Shown: piece by piece, positions 19,015 to 29,147 of the stretch
Layout: every line of letters begins with the position of its first letter
Position numbering within the stretch: position 1 is the stretch's first letter
From: Spiribacter vilamensis
GTDB taxonomy: Bacteria; Pseudomonadota; Gammaproteobacteria; Nitrococcales; Nitrococcaceae
Assembly: GCF_004217415.1 (NCBI RefSeq)
Contig: NZ_SHLI01000001.1
Span: forward strand, 1,693,239-1,757,238
Reading direction: 5' to 3'
Length of the DNA stretch: 64,000 nucleotides
The notes under the pieces: model-generated
Seen by the model: only the letters and a program-made list of their open reading frames with translations
Databases searched by the model: none
What the model was told of the DNA's origin: nothing
Position numbers and translations under genes: made by a program

Positions 19015-20033
19015 GCGTCCCCCGGCGGCAATAACTCGTCCAGTGGCCATCGCGGCCGAACGTCGATTCCGGGGGCGTCCCGCTCGCCGGCCATCAGCCG
19101 GCAATGCCCGGCATAGGCAATCATGGCGCCGTTATCGGTGCAGAACGCGAGCCGCGGGCAGGCCACCGCCGCGCCCTCGGCAGCGGCGACCGACTCCAGC
19201 CCGTGGCGGAGGGCCTGGTTCGCACCCACCCCGCCGGCAATCACGAGATGCCGAACGCCCGTTGAGCGCAGCGCGCGACGCACCTTGATCGCGAAGGTAT
19301 CGACCACTGCATCCTGAAACGCCCGGGCAACGGCGGCGCGGCGGGCGTCGTCGTCAGGGCCCTCGCGAACGCTGTTGAGCACCGCGGTTTTCAGGCCGCT
19401 GAAGCTGAAATCGAGACCGGGGCGGTCGGTCATCGGGCGCGGGAAGCGCAGTGATCCGGCCTCGCCTTCGCGGGCCAGCGCCTCCAGCTGCGGACCACCG
19501 GGATAGGGCAGACCCAGCAGCTTCGCGGTCTTGTCGAAGGCCTCGCCGGCGGCGTCATCCAGCGACTCGCCGAGGATCCGGTAGCGCCCGATGCCCGCCA
19601 CCTGCACCAGCAGCGTATGGCCGCCGGAGACCAGCAGCGCGAGAAAAGGAAACGCGGGGGGATCGGGTTCGAGCATGGGCGCGAGGAGATGCGCCTCCAT
19701 GTGGTGGACTCCGAGAACCGGGCAGTCGAGCGCCCAGCCCAGGCTTTCCGCGATTGCCGACCCCACCAGCAGTGCACCGGCGAGGCCCGGGCCCCGGGTA
19801 TAGGCAATGCCGCCGATCGCTTCCGTCGTTAATCCGGCCTCGCTCAGACAGTCCCGGATCAGCGGCAGCACCCGACGGATATGGTCCCGCGATGCCAGTT
19901 CAGGCACGACACCGCCATAGCGGGCATGGGTGGCGACCTGGCTGTGGAGGCGATGGGCGATGAGCCCGGCATCATCGGCGTAGAGCGCGATCCCGGTTTC
20001 ATCACAGGAGGTCTCGATACCAAGCGTGATCAT
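19011..20033 (-). CDS. tsaD: tRNA N6-adenosine threonylcarbamoyltransferase
   Basis: A 340-aa Kae1/TsaD protein that moves threonylcarbamoyl onto A37 of ANN-decoding tRNAs. The metal ligands His111 and His115 are in HHMEAHLL, and the ASKHA nucleotide fold starts with [15 protein letters not shown]. TsaC, which makes the threonylcarbamoyl-AMP substrate, is also in this window (63239-63814). In the usual gammaproteobacterial order tsaD lies opposite rpsU, as seen here. Confidence 0.97.
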   Translation of the reverse strand: MITLGIETSCDETGIALYADDAGLIAHRLHSQVATHARYGGVVPELASRDHIRRVLPLIRDCLSEAGLTTEAIGGIAYTRGPGLAGALLVGSAIAESLGWALDCPVLGVHHMEAHLLAPMLEPDPPAFPFLALLVSGGHTLLVQVAGIGRYRILGESLDDAAGEAFDKTAKLLGLPYPGGPQLEALAREGEAGSLRFPRPMTDRPGLDFSFSGLKTAVLNSVREGPDDDARRAAVARAFQDAVVDTFAIKVRRALRSTGVRHLVIAGGVGANQALRHGLESVAAAEGAAVACPRLAFCTDNGAMIAYAGHCRLMAGERDAPGIDVRPRWPLDELLPPGDA

Positions 20034-20056
20034 GGCAGGCAGTGGATGCGGGGCTT

Positions 20057-20085
20057 TTGCAATCGATTATTTCCCGGCTTAAACT
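20057..20085 (+). promoter_or_regulatory. promoter of the rpsU-yqeY-dnaG(-rpoD) operon
   Basis: TTGCAA, a 17-bp spacer and TAAACT lie in the 117-base region between tsaD and rpsU. The predicted start leaves a leader of about 60 bases before rpsU. Confidence 0.5.
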
Positions 20086-20150
20086 ATCGGACTAGTTGGA
20101 ATTTCCGCAATTCTACGTCGTTCACATCAATACGGTAAGGTTGGAGCGTT

Positions 20151-20366
20151 ATGCCGAACGTTAAGGTTCGCGAGAACGAGCCCTTCGAGGTGGCCCTGCG
20201 CCGCTTCAAGCGGTCCTGCGAGAAGGCCGGTGTGCTGTCGGAAGTGCGCCGTCGCGAGAGCTATGAAAAGCCCACCCAGGAGCGCAAGCGCAAGCAGGCG
20301 GCTGCGGTGAAGCGCCACGCCAAGCGCGTGCAGCGTGAAAACCAGCGCGGCCAGCGCCTCTACTAG
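20151..20366 (+). CDS. rpsU: 30S ribosomal protein S21
   Basis: A 71-aa basic protein with the S21 signature ([19 protein letters not shown] and the Arg/Lys-rich C-terminus ending RGQRLY). S21 binds near the anti-Shine-Dalgarno end of 16S rRNA and helps initiation. It is the first gene of the macromolecular synthesis operon. TAAGGTTGGAG lies just ahead of the ATG as ribosome site. Confidence 0.98.
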   Translation: MPNVKVRENEPFEVALRRFKRSCEKAGVLSEVRRRESYEKPTQERKRKQAAAVKRHAKRVQRENQRGQRLY

Positions 20367-20381
20367 GCAGGGGAATGCCTC

Positions 20382-20828
20382 GTGAGTAACCTCCAGGCGC
20401 AGCTCGGCGATGCCGTCAAAGCGGCAATGCGGGCGGGCGACAAGCCCCGGCTGGCGACGCTGCGAATGATCAGCGCCGCGATCAAGCAAAAGGAAGTCGA
20501 CGAGCGTCGCTCCCTCGAAGATGCCGATGTCCTCGCGATCCTGGACAAGATGGGCAAGCAGCGTCGCGAGTCCGTCGAGCAGTACGAGGCGGCGGGTCGT
20601 GATGATCTGGTGTCGGCGGAGAAGGCGGAGATCGCGATCATCGGCGAGTTTCTGCCCAAGGCCCTTACCGAGGCCGAGATCGACGAGCAGATCGCCGCGG
20701 CCATCCGCGAAACGGGAGCCGAGTCGGTCCGCGAGATGGGTCGGGTCATGGCACGGCTCAAGCCGCAGATGCAGGGCCGCGCCGACATGAGCGCCGTCAG
20801 CGCACGCGTCAAACAGCAGCTCGGCTGA
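20382..20828 (+). CDS. GatB/YqeY domain protein
   Basis: A 148-aa helical protein of the GatB/YqeY family, similar to the tRNA-binding tail of the amidotransferase subunit GatB. Visible: RAGDKPRLATLRMISAAIKQKEVDERR near the N-terminus and the GRVMARLKPQMQGRADM segment near the C-terminus. It starts at GTG 15 bases after rpsU and is placed between rpsU and dnaG as in many proteobacteria. A role in tRNA handling is assumed for the family but not established. Confidence 0.92.
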   Translation: MSNLQAQLGDAVKAAMRAGDKPRLATLRMISAAIKQKEVDERRSLEDADVLAILDKMGKQRRESVEQYEAAGRDDLVSAEKAEIAIIGEFLPKALTEAEIDEQIAAAIRETGAESVREMGRVMARLKPQMQGRADMSAVSARVKQQLG

Positions 20829-20870
20829 CCCACCGAGCGGAGCCCGGCGCTTTGCCGCAGAGAGGCAATC

Positions 20871-22622
20871 ATGGCCGGCAGAATCCCGGATTCCTTCATT
20901 GATGAATTGCTTGCCCGCGTCGACATCGTCGATGTCGTCGGTGAGCGCGTCCAGCTAAAACGCTCCGGCAGCAACCAGCACGGCCTCTGCCCGTTTCATG
21001 GTGAGAAGACCCCCTCCTTCACGGTCAGCACCGACAAGCAGTTCTATCACTGTTTCGGCTGCGGCGCCCATGGCAGCGCGATCCGCTTTCTCATGGAGTA
21101 TGACCGCCTCGACTTTCGCGAGGCGGTGGCCCAGCTCGCCCAGATGGCCGGCATGGAGATGCCCGAGAACACCCAGGATTCGGGCCCTCAGCAGAATCAC
21201 GCGCCGCTCTATGCCCTGCTCGAGCGCGCGGACCGCGCCTACCATCACTGGCTTCGGCAACATCCCCAGCGCCAGCGGGCGATCGATTACCTGCGCCAGC
21301 GCGGCCTGAGTGGCGAGATCGCCCAGCGCTTCGGGATTGGCTTCGCGCCACCGGGATGGGACAACCTGATCGGCCGACTGGGTGTCTCGGATGACCTGCA
21401 GCGCGTCGGCCTGGTGATCGAGCGCGACGGCGGGCGGGTGTACGACCGCTTCCGGGATCGCATCATGTTCCCGATCCGCGATCGCCGCGGGCGCACCATC
21501 GGCTTTGGTGGCCGGGTGCTCGATGACGGCGAGCCGAAGTATCTCAACTCCCCGGAGACGCCGGTCTTCCACAAGGGCGAGTCCCTCTACGGGCTCTACG
21601 AGGTGCTACAGGCCGACCGCCATCCGGCGGACATCGTCGTGGTGGAGGGCTACATGGACGTGGTGGCACTCGCCCAGAACGGCCTGCCCCGCGCAGTGGC
21701 GACACTGGGGACGGCGACCTCGACCCGCCAGATCGAGCGCCTGCTCAAGACATCGTCGGACATTATCTTCTGCTTCGATGGCGACAATGCCGGGCGACAG
21801 GCCGCATGGCGTGCCCTGGAGAATGCCCTGCCGACCATGCGCCAGGGCCGCCAGATCCGCTTCCTGTTCCTGCCGGAGGGCGAAGACCCGGACAGCCTGG
21901 TCCGCAGCCTCGGGCGCTCGGGGTTCGAGTCGCGGCTGCAGCAGGCGACCTCGCTATCCGACTACCTGATCGAACGGCTCGAGGCCGATACCGACATGCA
22001 GAGCATGGACGGACGCGCGCGCTTCGTTGAGAAGGCCCTGCCGCTCCTCCAGCGCCTGCCGCCGGATGTCTATCGGCATATGCTCTGCGAACGCCTCGCC
22101 GGCCTGGCGCGACTGGACACCGACTACCTGGAGGGCGTGGTCGACGGCCGCGAGACGCTCAACCGCGATCAGCAGGCGCGGCGCCGCGAGCCCACCGGGT
22201 CCGACAAGTCCGGCGTGCGCCGCACCCCGGTTCGGCTCGCCATCGCGCTGTTACTGCAATCGCCTGCGCTGGCCCGCCTTGTCGACGAGGTCGAGTCGCT
22301 GCGCGGGCTCGATGACCTCCCGGGACTGCCATTACTGGTGCAAATGGTTGAACTCGCCCGCAATGAGCCCCATCTCAACTCTGGAGCGATACTCGAGAGA
22401 TTCCGGGACAGCGAGCACGAGAGCGCGCTCTGGAAACTCGCCACCTGGGATCATCTCGTACCCGCGGCCGGACTCGAGGCGGAGTTCGCGGATGCAATGG
22501 AGCAGATCCGCCGGATCACGACGGAAAGGCGCCTGCAGCATCTCAACGAGCGCCTCCAGGCCGGCACCCTCACGACCGATGAATGGTCTGAGTGGATACG
22601 AATCAAACAGACGGGGCAGTGA
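20871..22622 (+). CDS. dnaG: DNA primase
   Basis: A 583-aa primase making RNA primers at the replication fork. The N-terminal CHC2 zinc finger has Cys40, His43, Cys61 and Cys64. The central TOPRIM catalytic core includes VVVEGYMDVVAL (about residues 259-270) and the FCFDGDNAGRQAA metal site (about 301-313). The C-terminal helicase-binding domain is present but diverged. It follows yqeY by 42 bases and precedes rpoD by 94 bases. Confidence 0.97.
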   Translation: MAGRIPDSFIDELLARVDIVDVVGERVQLKRSGSNQHGLCPFHGEKTPSFTVSTDKQFYHCFGCGAHGSAIRFLMEYDRLDFREAVAQLAQMAGMEMPENTQDSGPQQNHAPLYALLERADRAYHHWLRQHPQRQRAIDYLRQRGLSGEIAQRFGIGFAPPGWDNLIGRLGVSDDLQRVGLVIERDGGRVYDRFRDRIMFPIRDRRGRTIGFGGRVLDDGEPKYLNSPETPVFHKGESLYGLYEVLQADRHPADIVVVEGYMDVVALAQNGLPRAVATLGTATSTRQIERLLKTSSDIIFCFDGDNAGRQAAWRALENALPTMRQGRQIRFLFLPEGEDPDSLVRSLGRSGFESRLQQATSLSDYLIERLEADTDMQSMDGRARFVEKALPLLQRLPPDVYRHMLCERLAGLARLDTDYLEGVVDGRETLNRDQQARRREPTGSDKSGVRRTPVRLAIALLLQSPALARLVDEVESLRGLDDLPGLPLLVQMVELARNEPHLNSGAILERFRDSEHESALWKLATWDHLVPAAGLEAEFADAMEQIRRITTERRLQHLNERLQAGTLTTDEWSEWIRIKQTGQ

Positions 22623-22716
22623 TTAGTCGCAACCTTGTAGATTAGCCAATCAATGCTAATGTACTCTGTTGCGCAATAATTGCGTCCCTCCGACACAACT
22701 CCAGCATCGGTAGTCT

Positions 22717-24573
<1,857 letters not shown>

Positions 24574-24588
24574 CTCCCCGCCGGTTGC

Positions 24589-24664
24589 GGGCCCATAGCT
24601 CAATGGTCAGAGCAGAGGACTCATAATCCTTTGGTTCCAGGTTCGAATCCTGGTGGGCCCACCA
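24589..24664 (+). tRNA. tRNA-Ile2 (anticodon CAU, lysidine type)
   Basis: A 76-nt tRNA with CCA encoded. The acceptor stem GGGCCCA pairs with TGGGCCC; the D arm has AGCTCAATGGTCAGAGC, the anticodon loop ACTCATAATC, and the T arm GGTTCGAATCC. A CAU anticodon in the ACTCATAATC context, together with its position just after rpoD (as for ileX in E. coli), points to the minor isoleucine tRNA whose C34 is changed to lysidine by TilS, reading AUA. A methionine tRNA is less likely. Confidence 0.9.
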
Positions 24665-24991
24665 TTCACCGCCGGCACATCCCCTCGTTGTCAGAGGACC
24701 ACACCCGAGCCACAGTGTTGTTTTTCGCACACACCTCGAAGCTTAACTCGTCCCTTCGAGACCAATTTCTCGCCCCGCGCCGCACTTAGCGTCAAAAATT
24801 TACCGAAAAATTTCCACAAAATGGTTGCACTCCAACCACAGCTCGATATACTCGAGTCGTGTTCAGGGGAATTACCCGTTGCCGATTAGCAACAGGACGA
24901 TTCTCCTACCAGAAATCTGCGGGTAGTCGGCTGCATTCGGCAGTGCGTTGCCCAGACAGTGTTGTAAATAATGACTTTCAAGGAGTCTATG
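24665..24991 (+). other. 327-bp non-coding region: porin control region and leader
   Basis: No credible gene is present. The GC content drops visibly in the middle. It holds two A-tract repeats and a promoter (24794-24852), then a leader of about 130 bases containing a small stem-loop, GTTGC-CGATTA-GCAAC (24878-24893), and an AAGGAG ribosome site at 24980-24985. No convincing Rho-independent terminator for the rpoD-tRNA transcript was seen. Confidence 0.7.
24794..24852 (+). promoter_or_regulatory. strong porin promoter with UP-like A-tracts
   Basis: TTGCAC (24825-24830), a 16-bp spacer and TATACT (24847-24852) form a near-consensus promoter. Directly upstream are two copies of AAAAATTT (24794-24801 and 24806-24813) spaced 12 bp apart, close to one helical turn, resembling an UP element that contacts the polymerase alpha subunit. 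Confidence 0.7.
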
Positions 24992-25912
24992 ATGAATAAG
25001 ACAACCATCGCGCTGCTGACCGCAGCCGCTCTCGGCACCAGCGGCCTTGCCGCCGCACAGACCGACGGCCCGAACTTCTCCGGCCGTGTGGATATTCGCT
25101 TCAACGACGTTGAGGACTCACAAGTTAGCGGCAGCAACGCAAGTTCAAAGCTGGCGATTTCTGGCGGCTCCGACGACGCGATCGCCGGATTGAGCACTTT
25201 TTACTACGCACGCATCGCGCTTCTTGAAAATGATAATAGTGCATTTAATGCGCCTGACGAGTCGTATGGCAATAGCATTGATTATGCCTACACTGGTTTT
25301 GAAGGTGACTTTGGTCAGTTGTCCTTCGGTATTGATGACGACCTTCTCTACAAGTATGTAGGTGCTTACACCGACCTGTATCGTGGCGTCGGCCCGGCAA
25401 CAGGCGGAGGCGGCCTCTACGCCAACGTTAATCGGTTCGGCCAAGACGCCTCGATCCAGTACAGCATTGATGTTCAGAACTTTTCTGTCGCAGCTTATGC
25501 TGACACCGCCGACGACGGTAACGGTGGCCTGAATCGCACGCAGCTCGCGGGCTCGGTTAATCTTGGCGCCTTGGATCTTGGTGTTGCATATTCCGACAAC
25601 GATATTGACAACAATGATGACCAGATCGCGCTGGGTGGTTCCGTTGACGTGGGTATCGCCTCATTCCGGGCGACCTACCTTGACGACGCTGAAGGTAATA
25701 ATCCCGTGCACGCCGCAGCAGTTGTTCCGCTGAGCGACATCTTCACCGCGACCGTTGGATACAGTGTCACCGACAATACCGACGACGACAACGAAGTGAA
25801 CGCGATGCTGATGGCCGACCTTGGTGGCGGTCTGGACCTCAACGTGAGTGCGCGTGACAGCGACACGGATGGTCGGGATGGCGTCTCCGTCGGTGCCCGT
25901 TACAACTTCTAA
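24992..25912 (+). CDS. outer membrane porin (Gram-negative beta-barrel)
   Basis: A 306-aa protein with a signal peptide (MNKTTIALLTAAALG … AAAQ, cleavage near residue 23) and a mature part of alternating short strands rich in Asp, Asn, Gly and Tyr, ending in GARYNF; a terminal Phe is the BAM recognition signal of outer membrane barrels. It fits the general OmpC/PhoE-like diffusion porin family but is on the short side. The mature barrel is highly acidic (many D/N-rich loops), as in halophile porins. Base composition is lower in GC than its neighbours. The ATG at 24992 has AAGGAG six bases ahead; an ATG at 24971 would extend the signal peptide unusually. Confidence 0.88.
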   Translation: MNKTTIALLTAAALGTSGLAAAQTDGPNFSGRVDIRFNDVEDSQVSGSNASSKLAISGGSDDAIAGLSTFYYARIALLENDNSAFNAPDESYGNSIDYAYTGFEGDFGQLSFGIDDDLLYKYVGAYTDLYRGVGPATGGGGLYANVNRFGQDASIQYSIDVQNFSVAAYADTADDGNGGLNRTQLAGSVNLGALDLGVAYSDNDIDNNDDQIALGGSVDVGIASFRATYLDDAEGNNPVHAAAVVPLSDIFTATVGYSVTDNTDDDNEVNAMLMADLGGGLDLNVSARDSDTDGRDGVSVGARYNF

Positions 25913-25933
25913 TCTGAAGCGGTAACAGCCACT

Positions 25934-25961
25934 AAAACCCCGCTCCGGCGGGGTTTTTTTT
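25934..25961 (+). terminator. Rho-independent terminator of the porin gene
   Basis: AACCCCGC, a TCCG loop and GCGGGGTT are followed by a run of T. It starts about 20 bases after the porin stop codon. Confidence 0.93.
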
Positions 25962-26027
25962 GGAATCAAATCAACCCCAAAGCAAGCCACATCCTCCGGT
26001 TGCAAACCCTGTCATCCCTCTGAAATA

Positions 26028-26054
26028 TTGCATATCCGGATAGGCATATATACT
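26028..26054 (+). promoter_or_regulatory. ars promoter with candidate ArsR operator
   Basis: TTGCAT (26028-26033) and TATACT (26049-26054) are separated by 15 bp, a short spacer. Between them lies a perfect 10-bp palindrome, TATCCGGATA, at 26033-26042. A palindrome between -35 and -10 is where an ArsR dimer would block polymerase; the assignment to ArsR rests on position only. Confidence 0.5.
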
Positions 26055-26085
26055 GTGGCTCCATTGTTTCGGAGCACGTCGCCTT

Positions 26086-26613
26086 ATGCCGCACTACAAC
26101 GTTCTTTTCCTGTGCACCGGCAACTCCGCGCGGAGCATCATTGCCGAGTCGCTCCTCAATCATATGACTGACGACCGCTTTACCGCCTACAGCGCCGGGA
26201 GCATGGCCACCGGGACGGTCAATCCGCTGGCCCTGAGGGTGCTCGAGGGCATGGATCTGCCCACCGAGGGCCTCTACAGCAAGAACTGGGACGTCTTCGC
26301 CACCGACGACGGCCCGACCATGGACTTCATCTTCACCGTCTGCGACCGGGCGGCCGCAGAGCCCTGCCCCATCTGGCCCGGTCAGCCGATGACGGCGCAC
26401 TGGGGGGTGCCCGATCCGGCCGCCGCCGAGGGCACCGACGAGGAACGCCTGCGCGCCTTTCATGACACGGTGACAGCGTTACGTCGGCGCATCGGGCTAT
26501 TCGCCAACCTGCCCATGCAGTCGCTGGATCGGATGAGGCTCAAGCGCGAGCTCGACGCAATCGGCGATGATATCGCGGAGGGAAACAATGGAAGCGATCG
26601 CGCAACCGACTGA
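26086..26613 (+). CDS. arsC: thioredoxin-coupled arsenate reductase (LMW-PTP type)
   Basis: A 175-aa protein with the low-molecular-weight phosphatase P-loop CTGNSAR (Cys10 to Arg16) and two further cysteines, Cys86 and Cys94, placed like the resolving pair Cys82/Cys89 of the S. aureus thioredoxin-linked ArsC. The VPDP segment near residue 108 supplies the general-acid aspartate. It reduces arsenate to arsenite in the cytoplasm. It is the first gene of an arsC-arsR-arsH unit and overlaps arsR by 26 bases. Confidence 0.92.
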   Translation: MPHYNVLFLCTGNSARSIIAESLLNHMTDDRFTAYSAGSMATGTVNPLALRVLEGMDLPTEGLYSKNWDVFATDDGPTMDFIFTVCDRAAAEPCPIWPGQPMTAHWGVPDPAAAEGTDEERLRAFHDTVTALRRRIGLFANLPMQSLDRMRLKRELDAIGDDIAEGNNGSDRATD

Positions 26614-26956
26614 ACGGACCCTGGACCCGACCCGGATCTTTCGGCTCCTCGGCGAGGAGACCCGCCTGCGGGCCGCGTTGCTCTTGCAGCAGCGCCCCGA
26701 GCTCTGCGTGTGTGAGCTCACCGAGGCAACGGGCGTAAGCCAGCCCAAGATGTCCCGACATCTCGGCCACCTGCGGGACGTCGGCCTGGTAGAAACCCGG
26801 CGCAGTGGCCAGTGGGTGCACTACGCACTGCGCCGCGACCTCCCCGAATGGCTGCGCCAGACACTTGCGACGCTGGCAGGCGAGCGACCGTTCGCCGACG
26901 ACCTCGCGGAGCTGCGCAACGCCATCATCCGTCACCGTGGCTACTGCGAGGAGTAA
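26588..26956 (+). CDS. arsR: ArsR-family arsenic-responsive repressor
   Basis: A 122-aa winged-helix protein. The alpha-3 metal site ELCVCELT (Cys40 and Cys42) is the classical ArsR arsenite/antimonite sensor, and the recognition helix is [18 protein letters not shown]. It is expected to repress its own operon and release DNA on binding As(III). The ATG at 26588 has GGAGGG well placed upstream; a start seven codons earlier is possible. The gene starts inside the end of arsC in another frame, indicating coupling. Confidence 0.93.
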   Translation: MEAIAQPTERTLDPTRIFRLLGEETRLRAALLLQQRPELCVCELTEATGVSQPKMSRHLGHLRDVGLVETRRSGQWVHYALRRDLPEWLRQTLATLAGERPFADDLAELRNAIIRHRGYCEE

Positions 26957-26972
26957 TCAAAGCGACACCGGT

Positions 26973-27686
26973 ATGACTGACGACACGACACCCAACCTCG
27001 ACGAGACAGCGTTCCAGCCGAATGACGACTCGCAACTGTTCGCCGCGCCAGCCAATCGCCCGCCGCGGATACTCCTGCTGTACGGATCGCTGCGCGATCG
27101 GTCGTTCAGCCGGCTGACCGCCGAAGAGGGGGCCCGGATCCTGCGGCGACTGGGGGCCGAGACGCGCCTGTTCCACCCGTCCGGCCTGCCCCTGCCCGAC
27201 GATGCCGACGCCGATCACGAGAAGGTGCAGGAGCTGCGCGAGCTCGCCACCTGGGCCGACGGTTTCGTGTGGAGCTCCCCGGAGCGGCATGGCGCGATGA
27301 CCGGCATCATGAAGGCGCAGATCGACTGGATCCCGCTCAGCCTGGGGGCCGTGCGACCGACACAGGGCAAGACGCTGGCCGTCATGCAGGTCTGCGGCGG
27401 TTCGCAGAGCTTCAACGCCGTCAATCAGTTGCGCCTGCTGGGACGCTGGATGCGGCTTATCACCATCCCCAACCAGTCCTCGGTGCCGAAGGCGTTCATG
27501 GAGTTCGACGACGACAATCGCATGAAGCCATCGCCCTACTACAACCGCATCGTCGACGTGATGGAAGAGCTCGTGAAATTCACGCGCATGACCCGCGATC
27601 GTCGCGACTACCTGGTGGATCGCTACTCCGAGCGCATCGAGAGCGCAGACGCCCTGTCGGCGCGGGTCAACCAGCGGTCAATCTAA
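26973..27686 (+). CDS. arsH: ArsH-type NADPH-dependent FMN reductase
   Basis: A 237-aa flavodoxin-fold protein with the FMN-binding [11 protein letters not shown] loop near residue 35, the [19 protein letters not shown] segment and [15 protein letters not shown], all typical of ArsH. Family members use NADPH and FMN, form tetramers, and oxidise trivalent methyl- or organo-arsenicals or reduce quinones and peroxide. Start chosen at MTDDTT, 16 bases after the arsR stop codon; the frame is open further upstream but that part overlaps arsR and is not family-like. Its TAA lies within the T-run of the opposite-strand aceA terminator. Confidence 0.93.
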   Translation: MTDDTTPNLDETAFQPNDDSQLFAAPANRPPRILLLYGSLRDRSFSRLTAEEGARILRRLGAETRLFHPSGLPLPDDADADHEKVQELRELATWADGFVWSSPERHGAMTGIMKAQIDWIPLSLGAVRPTQGKTLAVMQVCGGSQSFNAVNQLRLLGRWMRLITIPNQSSVPKAFMEFDDDNRMKPSPYYNRIVDVMEELVKFTRMTRDRRDYLVDRYSERIESADALSARVNQRSI

Positions 27687-27710
27687 AAAAACGGGGGCCG
27701 AAGCCCCCGT
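27684..27710 (-). terminator. Rho-independent terminator of aceA
   Basis: Read on the minus strand, ACGGGGGC-TTCG-GCCCCCGT is followed by seven T. The T-run reaches into the arsH stop codon. On the plus strand no T-run follows the stem, so it would not terminate arsH efficiently. Confidence 0.9.
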
Positions 27711-27742
27711 AACATCACGTCAGTGGTTGGGGATCAACCCGG

Positions 27743-29032
27743 TTACTGATCGCCGAACTGGTCTTCCTCGGTCGATCCGGTCATGGCCGTCACTGATGAC
27801 ACGCCGCCCTGGATCGTCTGTGTGACCTGGTCGAAATAACCGGCACCCACCTCGCGCTGATGCCGCGTCGCGGTGTAGCCGTGCGGCTCGGCGGCGAACT
27901 CGGCCTGCTGCAGCTCGGAATAGGCCGCCATCTGCCGCTCCTTGTAGCCACGCGCCAGCTCGAACATCGAGTAGTTGAGGCTGTGGAAACCGGCCAGCGT
28001 GATGAACTGGAACTTGTACCCCATCGCGGCGAGCTCGTTCTGGAAGCTCGCAATGGTCTTCTCGTCCAGCTTGCCGCGCCAGTTGAATGACGGCGAGCAG
28101 TTGTAGGCGAGCATCGTGTTCGGGTGTTCTTTCTTGATCGCCTCCGCGAAGCGCTTGGCGAACGCCAGGTCCGGCGTGCCGGTCTCGCACCAGATCAGAT
28201 CGGCGTAGGGCGCATACGCCAGCCCGCGGCTGATGGCCTGCTCTTCGCCGGCGTGGGTGCGGAAGAAGCCCTCGGCGGTACGCTCGCCGGTGATGTACGG
28301 CGCATCGTAGGGGTCGATATCCGAGGTGATCAGGTCCGCGGCCAGCGCGTCGGTACGGGCAACCACCAGGGTCGAGGCACCCATCGTGTCCGCCGCGAGG
28401 CGCGCAGCGACCAGCTTCTGCACGGCTTCCTGCGTGGGCACGAGCACCTTGCCGCCCATGTGGCCGCATTTCTTCACCGACGCGAGCTGATCCTCGAAAT
28501 GAACGCCCGAGGCGCCGGCCCGGATCATGCCCTTCATCAGCTCGAAGGCATTCAGCACACCACCGAAACCGGCCTCGGCGTCGGCGACGATGGGCTGCAT
28601 CCAGTCGATGCCGTCATCGCCCTCGGCGTGATGGATCTCGTCGGCACGCAGCAGGGTGTTGTTGATGCGATCCACCACCGACGGCACCGAGTCCGCCGGG
28701 TAGAGCGACTGGTCGGGATACATGGTGGCGCCCAGGTTGGCGTCGGCGGCGACCTGCCAGCCGGAGAGGTAGATGGCCTTGAGACCCGCCTTGACCTGCT
28801 GCATCGCCTGGTTGCCGGTAAGCGCACCGAGGGCGTTCACATAGTCCATCTCGCCATCATGCAGATAGCGCCAGAGCTTCTCGGCGCCCATGTTGGCCAG
28901 CGTGTACTCCACCGGCACGGTCCCGCGCAGACGCACCACCTCGGATGCCGGATAGGGCCGTTTGACTTCGGCCCAGCGCGGGTTCTCCTGCCAGTCTTTC
29001 TCGATTTCCGCTGCCGTTTTCATTGTATTCAT
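27743..29032 (-). CDS. aceA: isocitrate lyase
   Basis: A 429-aa enzyme that splits isocitrate into glyoxylate and succinate, the entry to the glyoxylate shunt used on acetate and fatty acids. The catalytic motif [11 protein letters not shown] (nucleophile Cys near residue 186) is intact, as is the [15 protein letters not shown] substrate region. The ATG at 29032 was chosen: GAGGAGG lies nine bases ahead and the residue count matches the E. coli-type enzyme; an ATG at 29065 would add eleven residues. No malate synthase or AceK gene is in the window. A divergent LysR gene and a site before the -35 suggest regulation. Confidence 0.96.
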   Translation of the reverse strand: MNTMKTAAEIEKDWQENPRWAEVKRPYPASEVVRLRGTVPVEYTLANMGAEKLWRYLHDGEMDYVNALGALTGNQAMQQVKAGLKAIYLSGWQVAADANLGATMYPDQSLYPADSVPSVVDRINNTLLRADEIHHAEGDDGIDWMQPIVADAEAGFGGVLNAFELMKGMIRAGASGVHFEDQLASVKKCGHMGGKVLVPTQEAVQKLVAARLAADTMGASTLVVARTDALAADLITSDIDPYDAPYITGERTAEGFFRTHAGEEQAISRGLAYAPYADLIWCETGTPDLAFAKRFAEAIKKEHPNTMLAYNCSPSFNWRGKLDEKTIASFQNELAAMGYKFQFITLAGFHSLNYSMFELARGYKERQMAAYSELQQAEFAAEPHGYTATRHQREVGAGYFDQVTQTIQGGVSSVTAMTGSTEEDQFGDQ

Positions 29033-29068
29033 CGCTCTCGCCTCCTCTTGACCTTGATCGGTCACCCG

Positions 29069-29097
29069 AGAATATGCGGCATTGCATCATTTCACAA
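29069..29097 (-). promoter_or_regulatory. aceA promoter
   Basis: On the minus strand TTGTGA, a 17-bp spacer and TATTCT. The -10 ends about 37 bases before the aceA ATG. Confidence 0.65.
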
Positions 29098-29101
29098 GGT
29101 A

Positions 29102-29116
29102 ATGTAGACAATACAT
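29102..29116. promoter_or_regulatory. candidate LysR-type regulator box (T-N11-A palindrome)
   Basis: ATGTA-GACAA-TACAT is a 15-bp inverted repeat with the T-N11-A core typical of LysR-family binding sites. It lies immediately upstream of the aceA -35 hexamer and about 32 bases before the start of the divergent LysR gene, a position suited to activating aceA while autoregulating. Confidence 0.55.
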
Positions 29117-29147
29117 ATCATTGGATAAGCTAATAATCGGAGTCGAC

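Noticed and set aside
24653-24889. A 78-codon frame starting inside the tRNA gene
   Set aside because: It begins in the T arm of tRNA-Ile2 and runs through the porin promoter; no ribosome site and no recognisable protein.
26805-26972. Upstream extension of ArsH
   Set aside because: These codons overlap arsR in another frame and have no ArsH similarity; ATG 26973 fits the family.
27691-27710. Hairpin as terminator for arsH on the plus strand
   Set aside because: The T-run is on the minus strand side; on the plus strand the stem is followed by AACATCAC.
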